The notes: generated by a model from the sequence alone, not told the origin. Numbered from the stretch's first letter, positions 40,491 to 51,300 are shown. The stretch: DNA of 64,000 bases from Enterovibrio norvegicus_B (GCF_002876705.1 NZ_MDAG01000014.1:195264-259263); one strand, 5' to 3'. A program made the numbers and translations.

Positions 40491-41189
40491 ATGAAGACGA
40501 CCGATACCCTGACCCCTTCACAATTCCTGCCCATGCTCCCTGTTGGCACGCCATTGACGCTTGAGCTTCGATACAAAGACCAATCCAAGGCCTTTGGCGG
40601 TGCGTCGCGTGTGATTGGTTATCGTGACAAGAAATACGTATTGATTGAAATGCCTGCCGATCGCGAGCTGGGGAAACTACTGGAAGATCCTTCGATGTTT
40701 CATGTCGTGGTTCGCGGGTTATCAGCATCTAAGTTTGGCGATATATTTGCATTCCAAAGTCATATTCTGAGCGTTATGCATCGCCCCGAGAAAATGCTCG
40801 CGATTGCGATCCCTCAATCTATTGGCATACATAGAATGCGGAAGAACCCGCGTTTTTCGATTTCTCGCATCGTTCAGCTTGAATTGGATGATCGCATGGC
40901 GATTGCAAAGCTATCCGATATTTCGCTCACAGGCTGTGGTATTAGAGTCACCAGCAGTTTGTTAGTCGAAAAAGGCCAAGGCATTCGTGTGGTGTTCAAC
41001 AAGCTGTTTGAATCGCCTCTCGCGTTTTCCGGTGAGATCGCTAACGTACAAAGCTGCGGGGAAGGCCTTCAACTTGGCGTATGTTTCAGTGAAAAACCGC
41101 CTCACCGCATTCGCGAAGCCATCGCGCATTTACTGGCACAGGCGGAGTTGACCGAGATCTACGAACAGCTTGAAAGCACCGTCGCATGA
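40491..41189 (+). CDS. PilZ-domain cyclic-di-GMP receptor, YcgR-like
   Basis: A 232-residue protein. The N-terminal half (LPVGTPLTLELRYKDQSKAFGGASRVIGYRDKKYVLIEMP) resembles the flagellar-brake YcgR-N domain. The PilZ domain begins near 115 with HRMRKNPRFSISR (RxxxR: R-KNP-R) and DISLTGCGIRV (DxSxxG), the two motifs that hold cyclic-di-GMP. It may act as a brake on motility or a regulator of secretion. No flagellar gene is adjacent. The ATG at 40491 has a weak ribosome site. It appears monocistronic. Confidence 0.9.
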   Translation: MKTTDTLTPSQFLPMLPVGTPLTLELRYKDQSKAFGGASRVIGYRDKKYVLIEMPADRELGKLLEDPSMFHVVVRGLSASKFGDIFAFQSHILSVMHRPEKMLAIAIPQSIGIHRMRKNPRFSISRIVQLELDDRMAIAKLSDISLTGCGIRVTSSLLVEKGQGIRVVFNKLFESPLAFSGEIANVQSCGEGLQLGVCFSEKPPHRIREAIAHLLAQAELTEIYEQLESTVA

Positions 41190-41260
41190 TGTTTTTTCGG
41201 TAAATCCACGTCATGATCTGCTAACGTGGTGTCATATTCACAAATGGCAGTAAGACCCTC

Positions 41261-42559
41261 ATGCAGAAAACATTTATCGACGGTGATTTACTTTTTCGCC
41301 AACATACTTTCGATGTTCCCCTTGATTACACACAACCAAATGGTGACACGCTTTCTGTGTTCGCGCGTGAAGTCGTCGATCTCGATCGTGATCGAGAGGG
41401 AGACACACTCCCTTGGTTAGTCTATTTCCAGGGTGGCCCGGGGTTTCCTTCTCCACGCCCTGATGCGCGAAGCGGTTGGCTAAAACGCGCATTACAACAG
41501 TATCGCGTTCTTCTGCTAGACCAACGCGGCACAGGGTTGAGTTCGCCACTGACCCACCAAACCCTTGCACACATGACGGACGAAGAACAAGCGAACTATA
41601 TTTCGCATTTCCGAGCAGATAACATTGTCCGTGATGCAGAAACGATCCGGGAAGCCTTCGGCGTGAAACAGTGGTCAACCCTCGGACAGAGCTTTGGTGG
41701 CTTTTGCTCGTTGACGTACCTATCGTTCTATCCCAAAAGCCTTACCTGTGCCTATATCACAGGGGGTGTTCCCTCTCTAACGCGCCCTGCTGACGATGTA
41801 TATCGTGCCACCTATCAGCGAGTACTCGATAAAAACCTTACCTTGTTTGCGCAATTCCCATCGGCTCAAGCACGTTGCGCTGAAATCGCGGATTACCTGC
41901 TTGATAACCAGGTAACACTCCCCAATGGACAACGCTTTACTGTTGAGCAATTCCAGCAAATCGGGATTAACCTAGGTCGCAGTGGCGCAAACCTGCCCAT
42001 GTACTATTTGCTTGAAGAAGCATTCATCGAAACGGCCCATGGCAAGATCCTCAGTGATACTTTCTTGCACGCTATGCTTGCCGAACAAAGCTATCAAACC
42101 AACCCTATCTATGCCTTTTTGCATGAGCCTATTTATAACCAAGGCGATGCGTCAAATTGGTCTGCTCACCGCGTTCGTCACCACGCTTTCCCAGAGTTCA
42201 ACTATGAACAAGGCAAACCCTTCTTGTTTACCGGTGAGATGGTGTATCCGTGGATGTTTGATCAGATGGAGAATCTGACATCATTGAAAGGTGCTGCAGA
42301 TCGATTGGCATCAAAAGCAGATTGGCCAGCACTGTATGACGTTGATGCTTTGGCCAGCAACACCGTGCCTGTCGTTTGTGCGGTGTATGCGGATGATATG
42401 TATGTAGAAATGGATTACTCGTGCGAGACACTCAAAGGCATTCCGAAGAGCCGCGCATGGATCACCAATGAGTATGAACACAATGGTCTTCGTGCAGATG
42501 GCGAGAGAATTTTAGACCGCTTAATCAGTATGGCTGACAGCATTAAAAACTTACCATAA
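41261..42559 (+). CDS. Proline iminopeptidase-type alpha/beta hydrolase (peptidase S33)
   Basis: A 432-residue protein of the S33 family. The oxyanion region YFQGGPGFPSPRP (HGGPG type, here QGGPG) is at about 59-71, LLLDQRGTGLSSP at about 88-100, and the nucleophile elbow LGQSFGGFCSLTYLS at about 143-157. The C-terminal histidine is probably in NEYEHNGLRADG. It releases N-terminal proline or related residues from peptides in the cytoplasm. It has no signal peptide. It lies 71 bp after the PilZ gene on the same strand. Confidence 0.9.
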   Translation: MQKTFIDGDLLFRQHTFDVPLDYTQPNGDTLSVFAREVVDLDRDREGDTLPWLVYFQGGPGFPSPRPDARSGWLKRALQQYRVLLLDQRGTGLSSPLTHQTLAHMTDEEQANYISHFRADNIVRDAETIREAFGVKQWSTLGQSFGGFCSLTYLSFYPKSLTCAYITGGVPSLTRPADDVYRATYQRVLDKNLTLFAQFPSAQARCAEIADYLLDNQVTLPNGQRFTVEQFQQIGINLGRSGANLPMYYLLEEAFIETAHGKILSDTFLHAMLAEQSYQTNPIYAFLHEPIYNQGDASNWSAHRVRHHAFPEFNYEQGKPFLFTGEMVYPWMFDQMENLTSLKGAADRLASKADWPALYDVDALASNTVPVVCAVYADDMYVEMDYSCETLKGIPKSRAWITNEYEHNGLRADGERILDRLISMADSIKNLP

Positions 42560-42566
42560 CCACCAC

Positions 42567-42599
42567 TTGGTCACGTTAAGATAAAACGTGGCCAATTTC
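42567..42599 (+). terminator. Terminator of the S33 peptidase gene
   Basis: TTGGTCACGTT at 42567-42577 pairs with AACGTGGCCAA at 42585-42595 with a G-U pair, followed by TTTCT. Confidence 0.7.
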
Positions 42600-42860
42600 T
42601 CATTGTTAACTTGTAAAATCGCACCGTATCCCCCGAATAAAACTGTCACTTCCCGCTCGAAATAAATGTTAAATAAATGCTGTTAAAACCCTGTATTAAT
42701 ACAATAAATACATTTCAAACATTCACAATAAGATGTTTTTTCAATCACTTGAAAAAACAATGAGCATGGCAACGTTTTTATTCTACCCTTATCGCTTTAC
42801 AAATGCCGTTCTGGTTATAAAATCCCGCATCTTCTGACTATTTTCCATTCAGGTACTTCA

Positions 42861-43760
42861 ATGAATCCGACACGTTTTGGTAACGTGATGGCGGCGATAG
42901 CGTTTCTTTTATGGGGAGCAATGCCGCTTTACTACCAATTTATGCCTAACGCCGCTATGGATGAGCTGCTTGCCCTAAGAATCGCTGCATCAGTGCCTTT
43001 CCTCTTGCTGATGCTGCAGTGTCGGAAAGGCAAAACGCCGAATTGGAAAACGCTTACTGCAGACAAACGTTCTTTTGGCTTCTCTGCGCTTGCTTCTGTA
43101 ATGATGTGTATCTCATGGAGTGCATTTACATGGGCAATGACCAACGATCGCGTGTTAGACGCAAGTTTGGGTTTTTTCATTAATCCACTCTTAGTGATTG
43201 CTCTCGGTGTGCTTGCGTTCAAAGAAACACTGACACTCGGTCAAAAAGCCGCCGTGGTTTTTGGCGCACTCGGTTTGAGCTATCAGATTGTCCAATACGG
43301 TGAAGTACCTATTGCAGCCATGTTAATGGCGATATTTTTTGCGATGTATGGTTGGTGCAAACGCTATGTGAATTATGATGCGATCACGTCTTTGTTCGTT
43401 GAATGCATCGTGCTGTTCCCGATTGCTGCCATATATATGGCTTACAAAATCGGCGTCGGCACCAGTGTTGCGGTATCTGGGGATTTCTCGACACTTTTGC
43501 TGTACTTAGGGGCTGCGCCTATCACGCTTTTGCCTTTGTTCTTTTTCTCTGAAGCCGTGAAACACGCCAAAATGTCGATGGTTGGTCTCATGCAATACAT
43601 CGAACCCAGTCTGCAATTTGTATTGGCAGTGGTCCTGTTTGGCGAAGCGTTTGATAGCGTAAAAACCGTGAGTTTTGGCCTGATTTGGTTTGGTCTGGCG
43701 ATCACCATTATCGAGAGTCTTGTGAAAGTAAGGCCGAAACCAGATTTACCCCAGCATTAA
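42861..43760 (+). CDS. rarD: EamA family permease RarD
   Basis: A 299-residue, ten-helix membrane protein of the drug/metabolite transporter superfamily. The RarD pattern is clear at the N-terminus (NVMAAIAFLLWGAMPLYYQFMP, LLALRIAASVPFLLLML) and further on (WAMTNDRVLDASLGFFINPLL, MVGLMQYIEPSLQFVLAVVLFGE). Transport substrate unknown. A promoter-sized 260-bp gap precedes it and a long hairpin follows. Confidence 0.92.
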   Translation: MNPTRFGNVMAAIAFLLWGAMPLYYQFMPNAAMDELLALRIAASVPFLLLMLQCRKGKTPNWKTLTADKRSFGFSALASVMMCISWSAFTWAMTNDRVLDASLGFFINPLLVIALGVLAFKETLTLGQKAAVVFGALGLSYQIVQYGEVPIAAMLMAIFFAMYGWCKRYVNYDAITSLFVECIVLFPIAAIYMAYKIGVGTSVAVSGDFSTLLLYLGAAPITLLPLFFFSEAVKHAKMSMVGLMQYIEPSLQFVLAVVLFGEAFDSVKTVSFGLIWFGLAITIIESLVKVRPKPDLPQH

Positions 43761-43772
43761 CACGAGCAATCA

Positions 43773-43828
43773 ACATCGATAAGCGCTTGAGATCGAGCTT
43801 CTTGGTCTCGGCGCTATATCGATGTTTC
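43773..43828. terminator. Long hairpin between rarD and the EIIC-EAL gene
   Basis: ACATCGATAAGCGC from 43773 pairs with GCGCTATATCGATGT ending at 43825, with one bulged base, and the stem continues inward. TTTCC follows. It probably ends both convergent genes. Confidence 0.6.
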
Positions 43829-43875
43829 CTCTACACTTTCGCACTCCAATCCACGTTCAAGGCCTCGCGCTACCT

Positions 43876-45861
43876 TCACGCCTTACCCGCACCTTCAAGC
43901 ACTTCTTCAATGCGCTGTTTACTTAGCGCAGGCTGGTAAAAATACCCTTGTACAAACTCGATATCACACGCTTGAATGAGCGCCATTTCTTCTTCACTCT
44001 CCACGCCTTCTGCAATAACGGTGTATCCCATTTCATTGAGTGCGCTACTTATATGGTGATACAAAATCTTACCTTCAGGTGATGACGCGTTTTCTAAGAA
44101 CTGACGATCGAGTTTAACGAAATCAGCCTTCAGTTTTGCCAACATAGAGAGACTGGCATAGCCAGAACCAAAATCATCAATGGCCACATGAAAACCTTGA
44201 TTTTGAAGCTGTAAGATCACCGATTGTGCTTCAACTTGGTTTTGGATGTAGCCCGATTCGGTAATTTCCACCACGAGGGGAAGGCCACCTAACATCGTAT
44301 TGATATTGTTGATATGCTCTGAATCCAACAACGATTCCACCGTCAGGTTCATGCTGACTTTGGTATGGAGAAGACCGCGTTGTTGCCAATCTTTCATATC
44401 CAACGCCACTTGCTCCAATACCCACACATCAATGGGACTCGCCATACCTGCAGAAATGAAATCTTTCAAAAAAGCGGGACTACTTACCACACCATCTTTT
44501 TCAATTCGCAACAAGGCTTCTAGCCCAGACAACATGCCCGTTTTCACGTTGTATTGCGGTTGATAGTAGACTTTTAAATCCCCTTCTAAGAGTTGCTTCA
44601 TATGATCATTCACCGTTGCAACTTGCTCACCCAATTCATTCTGCGCTTTATTCAGCAGCATGTCGCCGTGTGCCAACACTCTGCCGTTAAGACGCAACCG
44701 CCGCGCAAGCTTATCGCCGAGCATTTCATTGCTGTCCACTTCAAAACGCCGAATGAAAGGTCGATATATCACTGCGCCAATTGCAATGAGGCAACCTTGC
44801 ACCAACACTGCCATGGCATTGCCATCCGTCGCCAACCACACATTCGCAAACACGGGCGTAATCCAACTAAGGTCGAGATTCACGACGCTAATGGGGAACA
44901 CAGAAAACAGTATGAATGCCAGGAGTTGATTAACAAGCGGCACCAAAATGAAAGGAATGGCAAGCATGGGGTTATAAATGACAGGCAGCCCAAACAGCAA
45001 AATTTCATTGATGTTCAACAGCGCAAAGGGCAGCGATATTTTTGCGATAGCACGGCCATGTTGATTACGCGAAAAGAGAAGTAACGCCAAGATCAAAGAC
45101 CAAGTACCACCCGCCCCGCCTGGTACGGCAAACAAATCAAAAAACTGAGTGAACGGAATGTTCGAAACGTAAATGTCTGTGACAAATTGGGCGTCAAAGA
45201 AGGTGTAGTATGCGGCAGCCCCGTGAATACCCGCCAACCAGAACAAATGAATGAAGAAGTTATACAACACACTTTGCCACTGCATAGAGAGTTCAGCGAC
45301 CCAACTGACAAATGGCGTAAGCGAAAAGTGGTGCATGATTGGCGTTAATAGTAAGGCAATGAGGTAGATAACGATGTACGGCAACGTCGCATCGATATGC
45401 CGTTTTAAAGACCGATTCAAGACCCCTTTTCGATCGATAGAAAAAGTGAAAACACGACGTAAAACGACATAAAACACACACACAAAGACGGGAATAGCAA
45501 TCGCTTGTGGCAAAACGAAGTCGCTGGAAAGCACGATACCGTCTTCTGAAAATTGAATGTACCCAGAGAACTTGAGAAACAACAGCAAGGTTAAAATAGT
45601 GGCGTGGATCCGTTCATAGGAAAAACCGAGCGCAAGGTGATAAGCCAGTGATATCGTCAACAACAAAGGGAAAATAAGCCCAAACAGCTGTGACAACGAG
45701 CCAGCCATGCTGGATTCCATAAACAAAAAATGCGCATTGATAATATTGAACAATATCCAAACGGAGCGCAAAAACATAAAAGGAAGAAGAGCGAGCACTG
45801 CTTCTCTAAGAGAATCTAAAAATATTTTAGATACAGATAGGATATTGACTGCGCGTGACAT
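43876..45861 (-). CDS. PTS EIIC-like membrane domain fused to EAL phosphodiesterase
   Basis: A 661-residue protein. Residues 15-375 form about nine helices resembling the EIIC domain of lactose/cellobiose PTS permeases (FFDLFAVPGGAGGTWSLILALLLFSR, INEILLFGLPVIYNPMLAIPFILVPLVNQLL). The EAL domain spans about 415-655: DLKVYYQPQYNVKTGMLSGLEALLRIEKDG, VSMNLTVESLL, LVVEITESG, IDDFGSGYASL, VIAEGVESEEE, QGYFYQPAL. The EAL motif and metal-binding acids are present, so it should hydrolyse cyclic-di-GMP. No EIIA or EIIB is fused or adjacent. It may couple sugar sensing at the membrane to cyclic-di-GMP. GGGAGAGG precedes the ATG. Confidence 0.92.
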   Translation of the reverse strand: MSRAVNILSVSKIFLDSLREAVLALLPFMFLRSVWILFNIINAHFLFMESSMAGSLSQLFGLIFPLLLTISLAYHLALGFSYERIHATILTLLLFLKFSGYIQFSEDGIVLSSDFVLPQAIAIPVFVCVFYVVLRRVFTFSIDRKGVLNRSLKRHIDATLPYIVIYLIALLLTPIMHHFSLTPFVSWVAELSMQWQSVLYNFFIHLFWLAGIHGAAAYYTFFDAQFVTDIYVSNIPFTQFFDLFAVPGGAGGTWSLILALLLFSRNQHGRAIAKISLPFALLNINEILLFGLPVIYNPMLAIPFILVPLVNQLLAFILFSVFPISVVNLDLSWITPVFANVWLATDGNAMAVLVQGCLIAIGAVIYRPFIRRFEVDSNEMLGDKLARRLRLNGRVLAHGDMLLNKAQNELGEQVATVNDHMKQLLEGDLKVYYQPQYNVKTGMLSGLEALLRIEKDGVVSSPAFLKDFISAGMASPIDVWVLEQVALDMKDWQQRGLLHTKVSMNLTVESLLDSEHINNINTMLGGLPLVVEITESGYIQNQVEAQSVILQLQNQGFHVAIDDFGSGYASLSMLAKLKADFVKLDRQFLENASSPEGKILYHHISSALNEMGYTVIAEGVESEEEMALIQACDIEFVQGYFYQPALSKQRIEEVLEGAGKA

Positions 45862-46311
45862 GCACCTCTCCCATTATCATTCTCAAAAAAAAGAGCACAA
45901 TCCCGGAAGGAATAAACACACCTCGTCATGCAGACCTTTTATTTTCACTCGCACATAGTAAACGTAAATTCACCATTGCTTCATGTTCACTTTACGAGAA
46001 TCATTAAAAACAAACATACCCCCACCTACACACCAAAAAAATCACAATAAAAACAGCAGTAAAGAATGAAAATATATTTAAAAATGGTTAACTGAAAAAA
46101 TTTTAACAATTTAATTGAAGAAAATTAAAACACGAAAAATTAAAATCATCACACATTAAACGCGAATTGCATGTCGATAATTTTTACTCTTTATCAGTAA
46201 ATACAGAATTCCGGCTCATTATCGCTACAGTTGAATTATCTCTTTAGAGAAATAAACAAACAACCACATATTTTTTGTTCCTGAACTACTCACGGATAAA
46301 AGACGATAAAA
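45862..46311. other. AT-rich intergenic region upstream of the EIIC-EAL gene
   Basis: The stretch from about 45950 to 46270 is very AT-rich with repeated AAAATTAAAA tracts, of the type bound by H-NS. A Fur-like half-site (GAGAATGATAAT) overlaps the leader of the EIIC-EAL gene at 45875-45890 but lacks its second half. I see no gene. Confidence 0.45.
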
Positions 46312-46335
46312 AGCCCAGTGAACTACCACTGGGCT
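46312..46335 (-). terminator. Terminator of dcuC
   Basis: AGCCCAGTG at 46312-46320 pairs perfectly with CACTGGGCT at 46327-46335; on the minus strand TTTTTATC follows. Confidence 0.88.
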
Positions 46336-46366
46336 GCTCCGTTTTATCTGTAATCGCTACATCACG

Positions 46367-47719
46367 TTATACGCCAATGACAAGTGACGCTGCCGTTGAG
46401 ACGATCAACGCGCCCACCATTGGAATGGCAGTACGTTTTACCAGTTCAAACGGTGATACACCTGCCACTCCCGCCACCGCGACAACAGCACCCGTAATCG
46501 GCGACATTGAGCGCGCAATACCAGACGCAAGCTGCATCGGCATTAACATCGCCACGGCAGGAATTCCCACTTTACCCGCGATGTCAGGCACGATAGCAGC
46601 AAAGGAGAAAAATGGCGCATTGCCCGATCCCATGATGATGGCAGCCAGTGCAATGATCAGTACCATCAAGATAACCATCAGTGCAGGAGAAACACTTGCC
46701 GCCAACGCACCATCAATGACGGTGTTCAACAAACCTGTGGTTTTCAGGCCGTGTGCGAACGTTTGACCCGCAACAACAAGGGTAACAACGCGAGCGAACT
46801 GGCGGCCCATGCTATCGAAGTACACCAAAATATCGCTGAAAACAGATTTTGGTGTACGGCGGAAGGTTTCACACAACATCGCAACTGCAATCGAGACGAA
46901 CATTGCTGTCACCACATCGATCTTCACGGACTCAATCGCCATCGGGCTGAAAATCAGCAACAACGCCAAAGGAATAACGGGCAGCAATGCATACCAAATC
47001 GGTGGGTTACACTCGCTTTCGCTTGCGCTGATTTCAGTGTCGTTATTCTCCACTTCTCGTCTATCGAACCAGCGTTGAACAAACAAATGCAGTATGGCAA
47101 TCGTGACCATGGTGATTAGCGCGACGGGAAGTTGATAAGAAATGAAGTATTCCGTCACAGGCATGTCTGCCGTACGAGCGGCAAGGTTCGCGTTCCCTGA
47201 AGCTGGCCCCAAGTCCAAACAGGCCGCTGTCGCAATCACTGCGGTCGCCGACATTTTGCTCACGCCCAAGCGAACCAAGATTGGATACAAAGTCACCATC
47301 AGCAACAAACCAAGCCCTGACGCACTCGGTATGAAGATATTGAGGAATTGACCTATCAAATAACCCAAAGCCATCACTAAATAGGGTGCTTTGAAGTACC
47401 CCAGCGGTTTAATCGCAATGCTCACCAGCGCGCGAGAAGCACCGATATGATCCATGTAGTGCGCGAAACCACCCACGGCCATGATGATGAGGCCAAGACC
47501 TGCAACCGTTTTACTCGTGGTCTGTTTTACAAAGGTGAATATATCGAGGGCAACAGAGCCGCTTGATGCTGATTCAGGTAACGGCATGCCTGTTTCGAAG
47601 AAAATGCCGGCGACCATGAGGATCATACCGCCGATAAACAGTGTCGTTTGTGGGTTGTAACGTTTTACGATGAGGTAGCCGACAGCAAAGATCACTATCA
47701 AGCTAAAGAGCGTTGTCAT
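46367..47719 (-). CDS. dcuC: C4-dicarboxylate transporter DcuC family
   Basis: A 450-residue membrane protein of about 12 helices that matches DcuC: KRYNPQTTLFIGGMILMVAGI, GGFAHYMDHIGASRALVSIAIKPL, SGLGLLLMVTLYPILVRLGVS, GSGNAPFFSFAAIVPDIAGKVGI, MSPITGAVVAVAGVAGVSPFELVKR. It acts in succinate efflux or exchange of C4-dicarboxylates, mainly without oxygen. Together with the DcuA/DcuB-type gene at 13.5 kb it points to fumarate respiration or fermentation. A 10-bp inverted repeat lies 82 bp before its start. Confidence 0.9.
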   Translation of the reverse strand: MTTLFSLIVIFAVGYLIVKRYNPQTTLFIGGMILMVAGIFFETGMPLPESASSGSVALDIFTFVKQTTSKTVAGLGLIIMAVGGFAHYMDHIGASRALVSIAIKPLGYFKAPYLVMALGYLIGQFLNIFIPSASGLGLLLMVTLYPILVRLGVSKMSATAVIATAACLDLGPASGNANLAARTADMPVTEYFISYQLPVALITMVTIAILHLFVQRWFDRREVENNDTEISASESECNPPIWYALLPVIPLALLLIFSPMAIESVKIDVVTAMFVSIAVAMLCETFRRTPKSVFSDILVYFDSMGRQFARVVTLVVAGQTFAHGLKTTGLLNTVIDGALAASVSPALMVILMVLIIALAAIIMGSGNAPFFSFAAIVPDIAGKVGIPAVAMLMPMQLASGIARSMSPITGAVVAVAGVAGVSPFELVKRTAIPMVGALIVSTAASLVIGV

Positions 47720-48254
47720 TCATGCTTCTCCATAAACAAAAATTGACACGAAGGCTTATGGACACCGTGGAAAGAATCAGTCCATAACGTGTCATTTCCT
47801 TCTTTGATTCACACAAAGAATCAAAGAGAAGCAGATATCTAGCAGTCCCCCAAAGTACACACAATGATTTTCAACTTGATGAATGAATCAGCTATTGATG
47901 AATCTATTAATCGTATCAATGAGATGATTTCGCATCAAAAACAGACACGTTACGCAACATGCCGTTTTGTGATTTTTATAATTTTGTTCTTGGACGGAGA
48001 GAACATAAAGGCAGTATGTTGCCAATGAACGTCATTTTGGTGAACACGATCGGCTAGAAGATTGATACGGGGTATACCTTAGATGTTCATCACTTAACTC
48101 TTTGAGGTCCCATTCCAAGTTATCAATCCAGATTTGGAAGCAAATCACATTAAACGCCCTATCAAGCTTTCAGTTTCTCCGCACGTTGGCACCAAACCAC
48201 AAGCCATTAACACCCCTCTAAACACGCCCTTGTTCTGTAACTGCCGAACTGGGT
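47720..48254. other. Intergenic region upstream of dcuC
   Basis: Apart from the inverted repeat at 47801-47827 I see no gene or known element. TTAAT-CGT-ATCAA near 47908 resembles an FNR box but has three and not four central bases. Confidence 0.4.
47801..47827. promoter_or_regulatory. Inverted repeat upstream of dcuC
   Basis: TCTTTGATTC at 47801-47810 and GAATCAAAGA at 47818-47827 are perfect inverses around seven bases. The position, 82-108 bp before the dcuC start, suits an operator. No T-run follows on either strand. A C4-dicarboxylate or oxygen regulator would be logical; not identified. Confidence 0.45.
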
Positions 48255-48282
48255 ACAAAAAAAAGCACCCGAAGGTGCTTTT
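48255..48282 (-). terminator. Terminator of the RND pump operon
   Basis: AAAAGCACC at 48261-48269 pairs with GGTGCTTTT at 48274-48282 around CGAA. On the minus strand a run of eight T follows. Confidence 0.9.
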
Positions 48283-48306
48283 CAATGGCGTTTCGTTTTG
48301 GCGAGA

Positions 48307-51300
48307 TTAGTCGTCTAACTCTGCCAATTTCGTCGAACCGCCGTGGTGCTTTTCACGTAAGCGCTGAATCAAAGCAAAGAAGCCAGGAATCAGGAATGTA
48401 CCGGCCAACAATACGCACAACAGGCCGCCCGTTAGAGAGATACCCAAGGAGTTCTGACTGATATGTCCCGCACCGCTTGCAAAAATCAACGGCATAATAC
48501 CGAGGATAAATGACCAAGACGTCATGTTCACCGCGCGGAAACGAAGCTTACCGCCTTCCACTGCCGCATCTGCAATCGACATCTCTTTCTCTTCACGCTC
48601 ATACTTACCGAATTCCACGATAAGAATTGCGTTCTTCGCAGCCAGTGCAATCAAGAGAACCAAACCAATCTGCGCATACAAGTTCAGCGGTGTGCCTGTC
48701 ATTGCAAGCGCAAGGAAAGAACCCAGCGTCGCGACGGGCACAACGAGAATGATCGCTAACGGAATACTCCAGCTTTCATACTGCGCCACCATGAACAAGT
48801 AAATGAAGATCAGTGCCAGAATGAAAGCATAAATAGCAAGGTTACCGGCCTGAACTTCTTGGTAAGCCATGCCAGTCCATTCGTACTGGTAGCCTTGTGG
48901 CAGCATTTCAGCCGCAACACGCTCCATCGCAGCAATCGCATCACCCGATGAATAACCCGGAGCGGGTGAGCCTTGAATGACAGCAGAACGGTACATGTTG
49001 TAACGCCATGCCACATCAGGCTCAAACACTTGCTCAACATCAATCAAGGTGCTGAGAGGGATCATATCCCCAGAGTTGGAACGCACGTGGAATCGACCCA
49101 AGGAATCAAGGTCGTTACGGTAATCCGAGTCTGCTTGAATCGTGACACGGTAGTTCTTGCCGTACATGCTGAAATCGTTCACATACATCGACGCCAAGTT
49201 ACCTTGAAGCGTGGTGAAGATTTCAGAAAGTGGAATGCCTAGCTGCTTGGCTTTCTCACGGTCAATATCCACATAAAAGTGCGGCACATTTGCACGGAAT
49301 GTACTGAAAGTACGCGCAATCTCAGGCTGCTCATTCGCTTTTACCATCAACTGCTGCATCAACATGGCAAGGTCACTTCGGCTGCGGCCTAACGTGTCTT
49401 CCAACACAAACTCAAAGCCCGATGCGGCACCCATTCCCGGAACAGCTGGCGGCCCCATCGCAAACACGATCGCTTCAGGCAAATGCATTGCCGCTGCGCC
49501 GTTAATGCGATTGGTGATAGAGAACGCATCATGCTCACCCTCAAGCGCCTGACGGGTTTCCCAGTCTTTTAGCTTGATGAACATCGACGCACCGTTTGAC
49601 GCAGCTGCGCCCGTTAGGAAGGCAAAGCCGTTCGCAACGGTTGCACCATCAACGCCCGGCTCGTTCTTCACGATTTGCGTCAGCTTGCGTGTTACTTCTT
49701 CCGTGCGCGACAAAGAGGCAGCATCTGGCAACTGAATGTTGACCAATAGCACGCCTTTGTCTTCTTGCGGTACAAAGCCGGTTGATGTGGTTTTCGCGAA
49801 ATAACCCGCGGCTCCAACAGCAACAACAAACAAGGTACCTAGCACCACGGTTTTTCGAACGAGGAAGCCCGCGACCGAGCCGTATTTGTTCGTGACTTTT
49901 TCCAACCCACGGTTGAACTTCTTAAACCAACGCGCATGGTTGTCTTCGCCTTGTTTCAAGACAAGAGAACACAGTGCTGGCGACAGCGTTAACGCATTGA
50001 TAGAAGAAATCAGTACTGAAATACAGATAGTCAGTGCGAACTGACGGTACATGATACCTGTGATACCCGGTAGCATCGCAACAGGCAGGAACACCGCCAA
50101 CAATACCAAGGTGGAGGTAATGATCGGCCCCGTCACTTCCTTCATAGCGATCAGCGTGGCTTGTCGCGGTGTCAGGCTCGGGTCTTTCGCCATGTTGGTA
50201 TCAACGTTCTCAATAACCAAGATGGCGTCATCCACCACGATACCGATGGCAAGTATCAAACCAAACAAGGTCACGGTATTGATGGTAAAACCCGCCGCCA
50301 ACATGATGGCAAACGTACCTACCAGTGATACGGGAATCGCAACGACCGGAATCAAGGTCGAACGGAAACTGCCCAAGAACAGGTAGGTCACGGCGATAAC
50401 CAAGAGCACAGCTTCAATCAGTGTTTTGACCACGCCTTTGATGGATTCCGCAACGAACAAAGTCGTGTCATAACTGGCTTCATATGCCATGCCTTCCGGG
50501 AAGTTCTCTGAAAGATCGTCCAAGCGCTCCATGATGAGACCACCACTTTCCAGCGCATTCGCGTCAGACTGGAGGTTCAAAATCACGATAGATGCTGGGC
50601 GATCTCGGTATTTACCATTACCCGAATAGAACTTGCGGCCAAGAGAGATATCAGCAACGTCTTTCAAATACACCATGCTGCCATCGGTGTTAGCACGCAC
50701 AACCACTTGTTCAAACTCTTCCACGGACCCAAGGCGGCCTTGTGTCACGAGTTTAAAGGTCATTTCCTGCGCGTCGTTAAATGGCGGCGCACCAATATCG
50801 CCCGCAGCCACTTGCACGTTCTGTTCCGCCAGCACGGAACGAATGTCAGACGTGGTAATGCCAAGGTTGGCCATTTTCTCTGGATTCAACCATACGCGCA
50901 TGGCGTATTCACCACCGCCCACAACGTTCACTTCACTGATGCCTTTTACACGCGCCAGTTGGTCTTTCACGTTGAGGTTGATGTAGTTAACCAGAAATTG
51001 GTCGTCATACTTCCCTTCGGGAGAATAGAAGTTCAACACCATCAACAAGTCAGGAGAACGTTTCTTCACCGTCACGCCAACCTGACGCACCTCTGGCGGC
51101 AGTTTAGATTCAATCTGCGCCACGCGGTTTTGCACGTTCACCTGTGCCATATCAGGGTCAGTGCCGATGTCGAACGTCACGTTCAAGCTGTATGAGCCGT
51201 CATTGGCGCTTTTTGAGGACATGTAAATCATGTTCTCTACGCCGTTGACCGAAGTTTCAATCGGATCGGCAATGGCCTGCTCAACCACCTCAGCACTTGC

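Noticed and set aside
45875..45890. Fur-box-like GAGAATGATAAT before the EIIC-EAL gene
   Set aside because: Only about two of three Fur hexamers are present and it sits against the ribosome binding site.
47905..47920. FNR-like TTAAT-ATCAA upstream of dcuC
   Set aside because: Three central bases where FNR needs four, and one half-site is off consensus.
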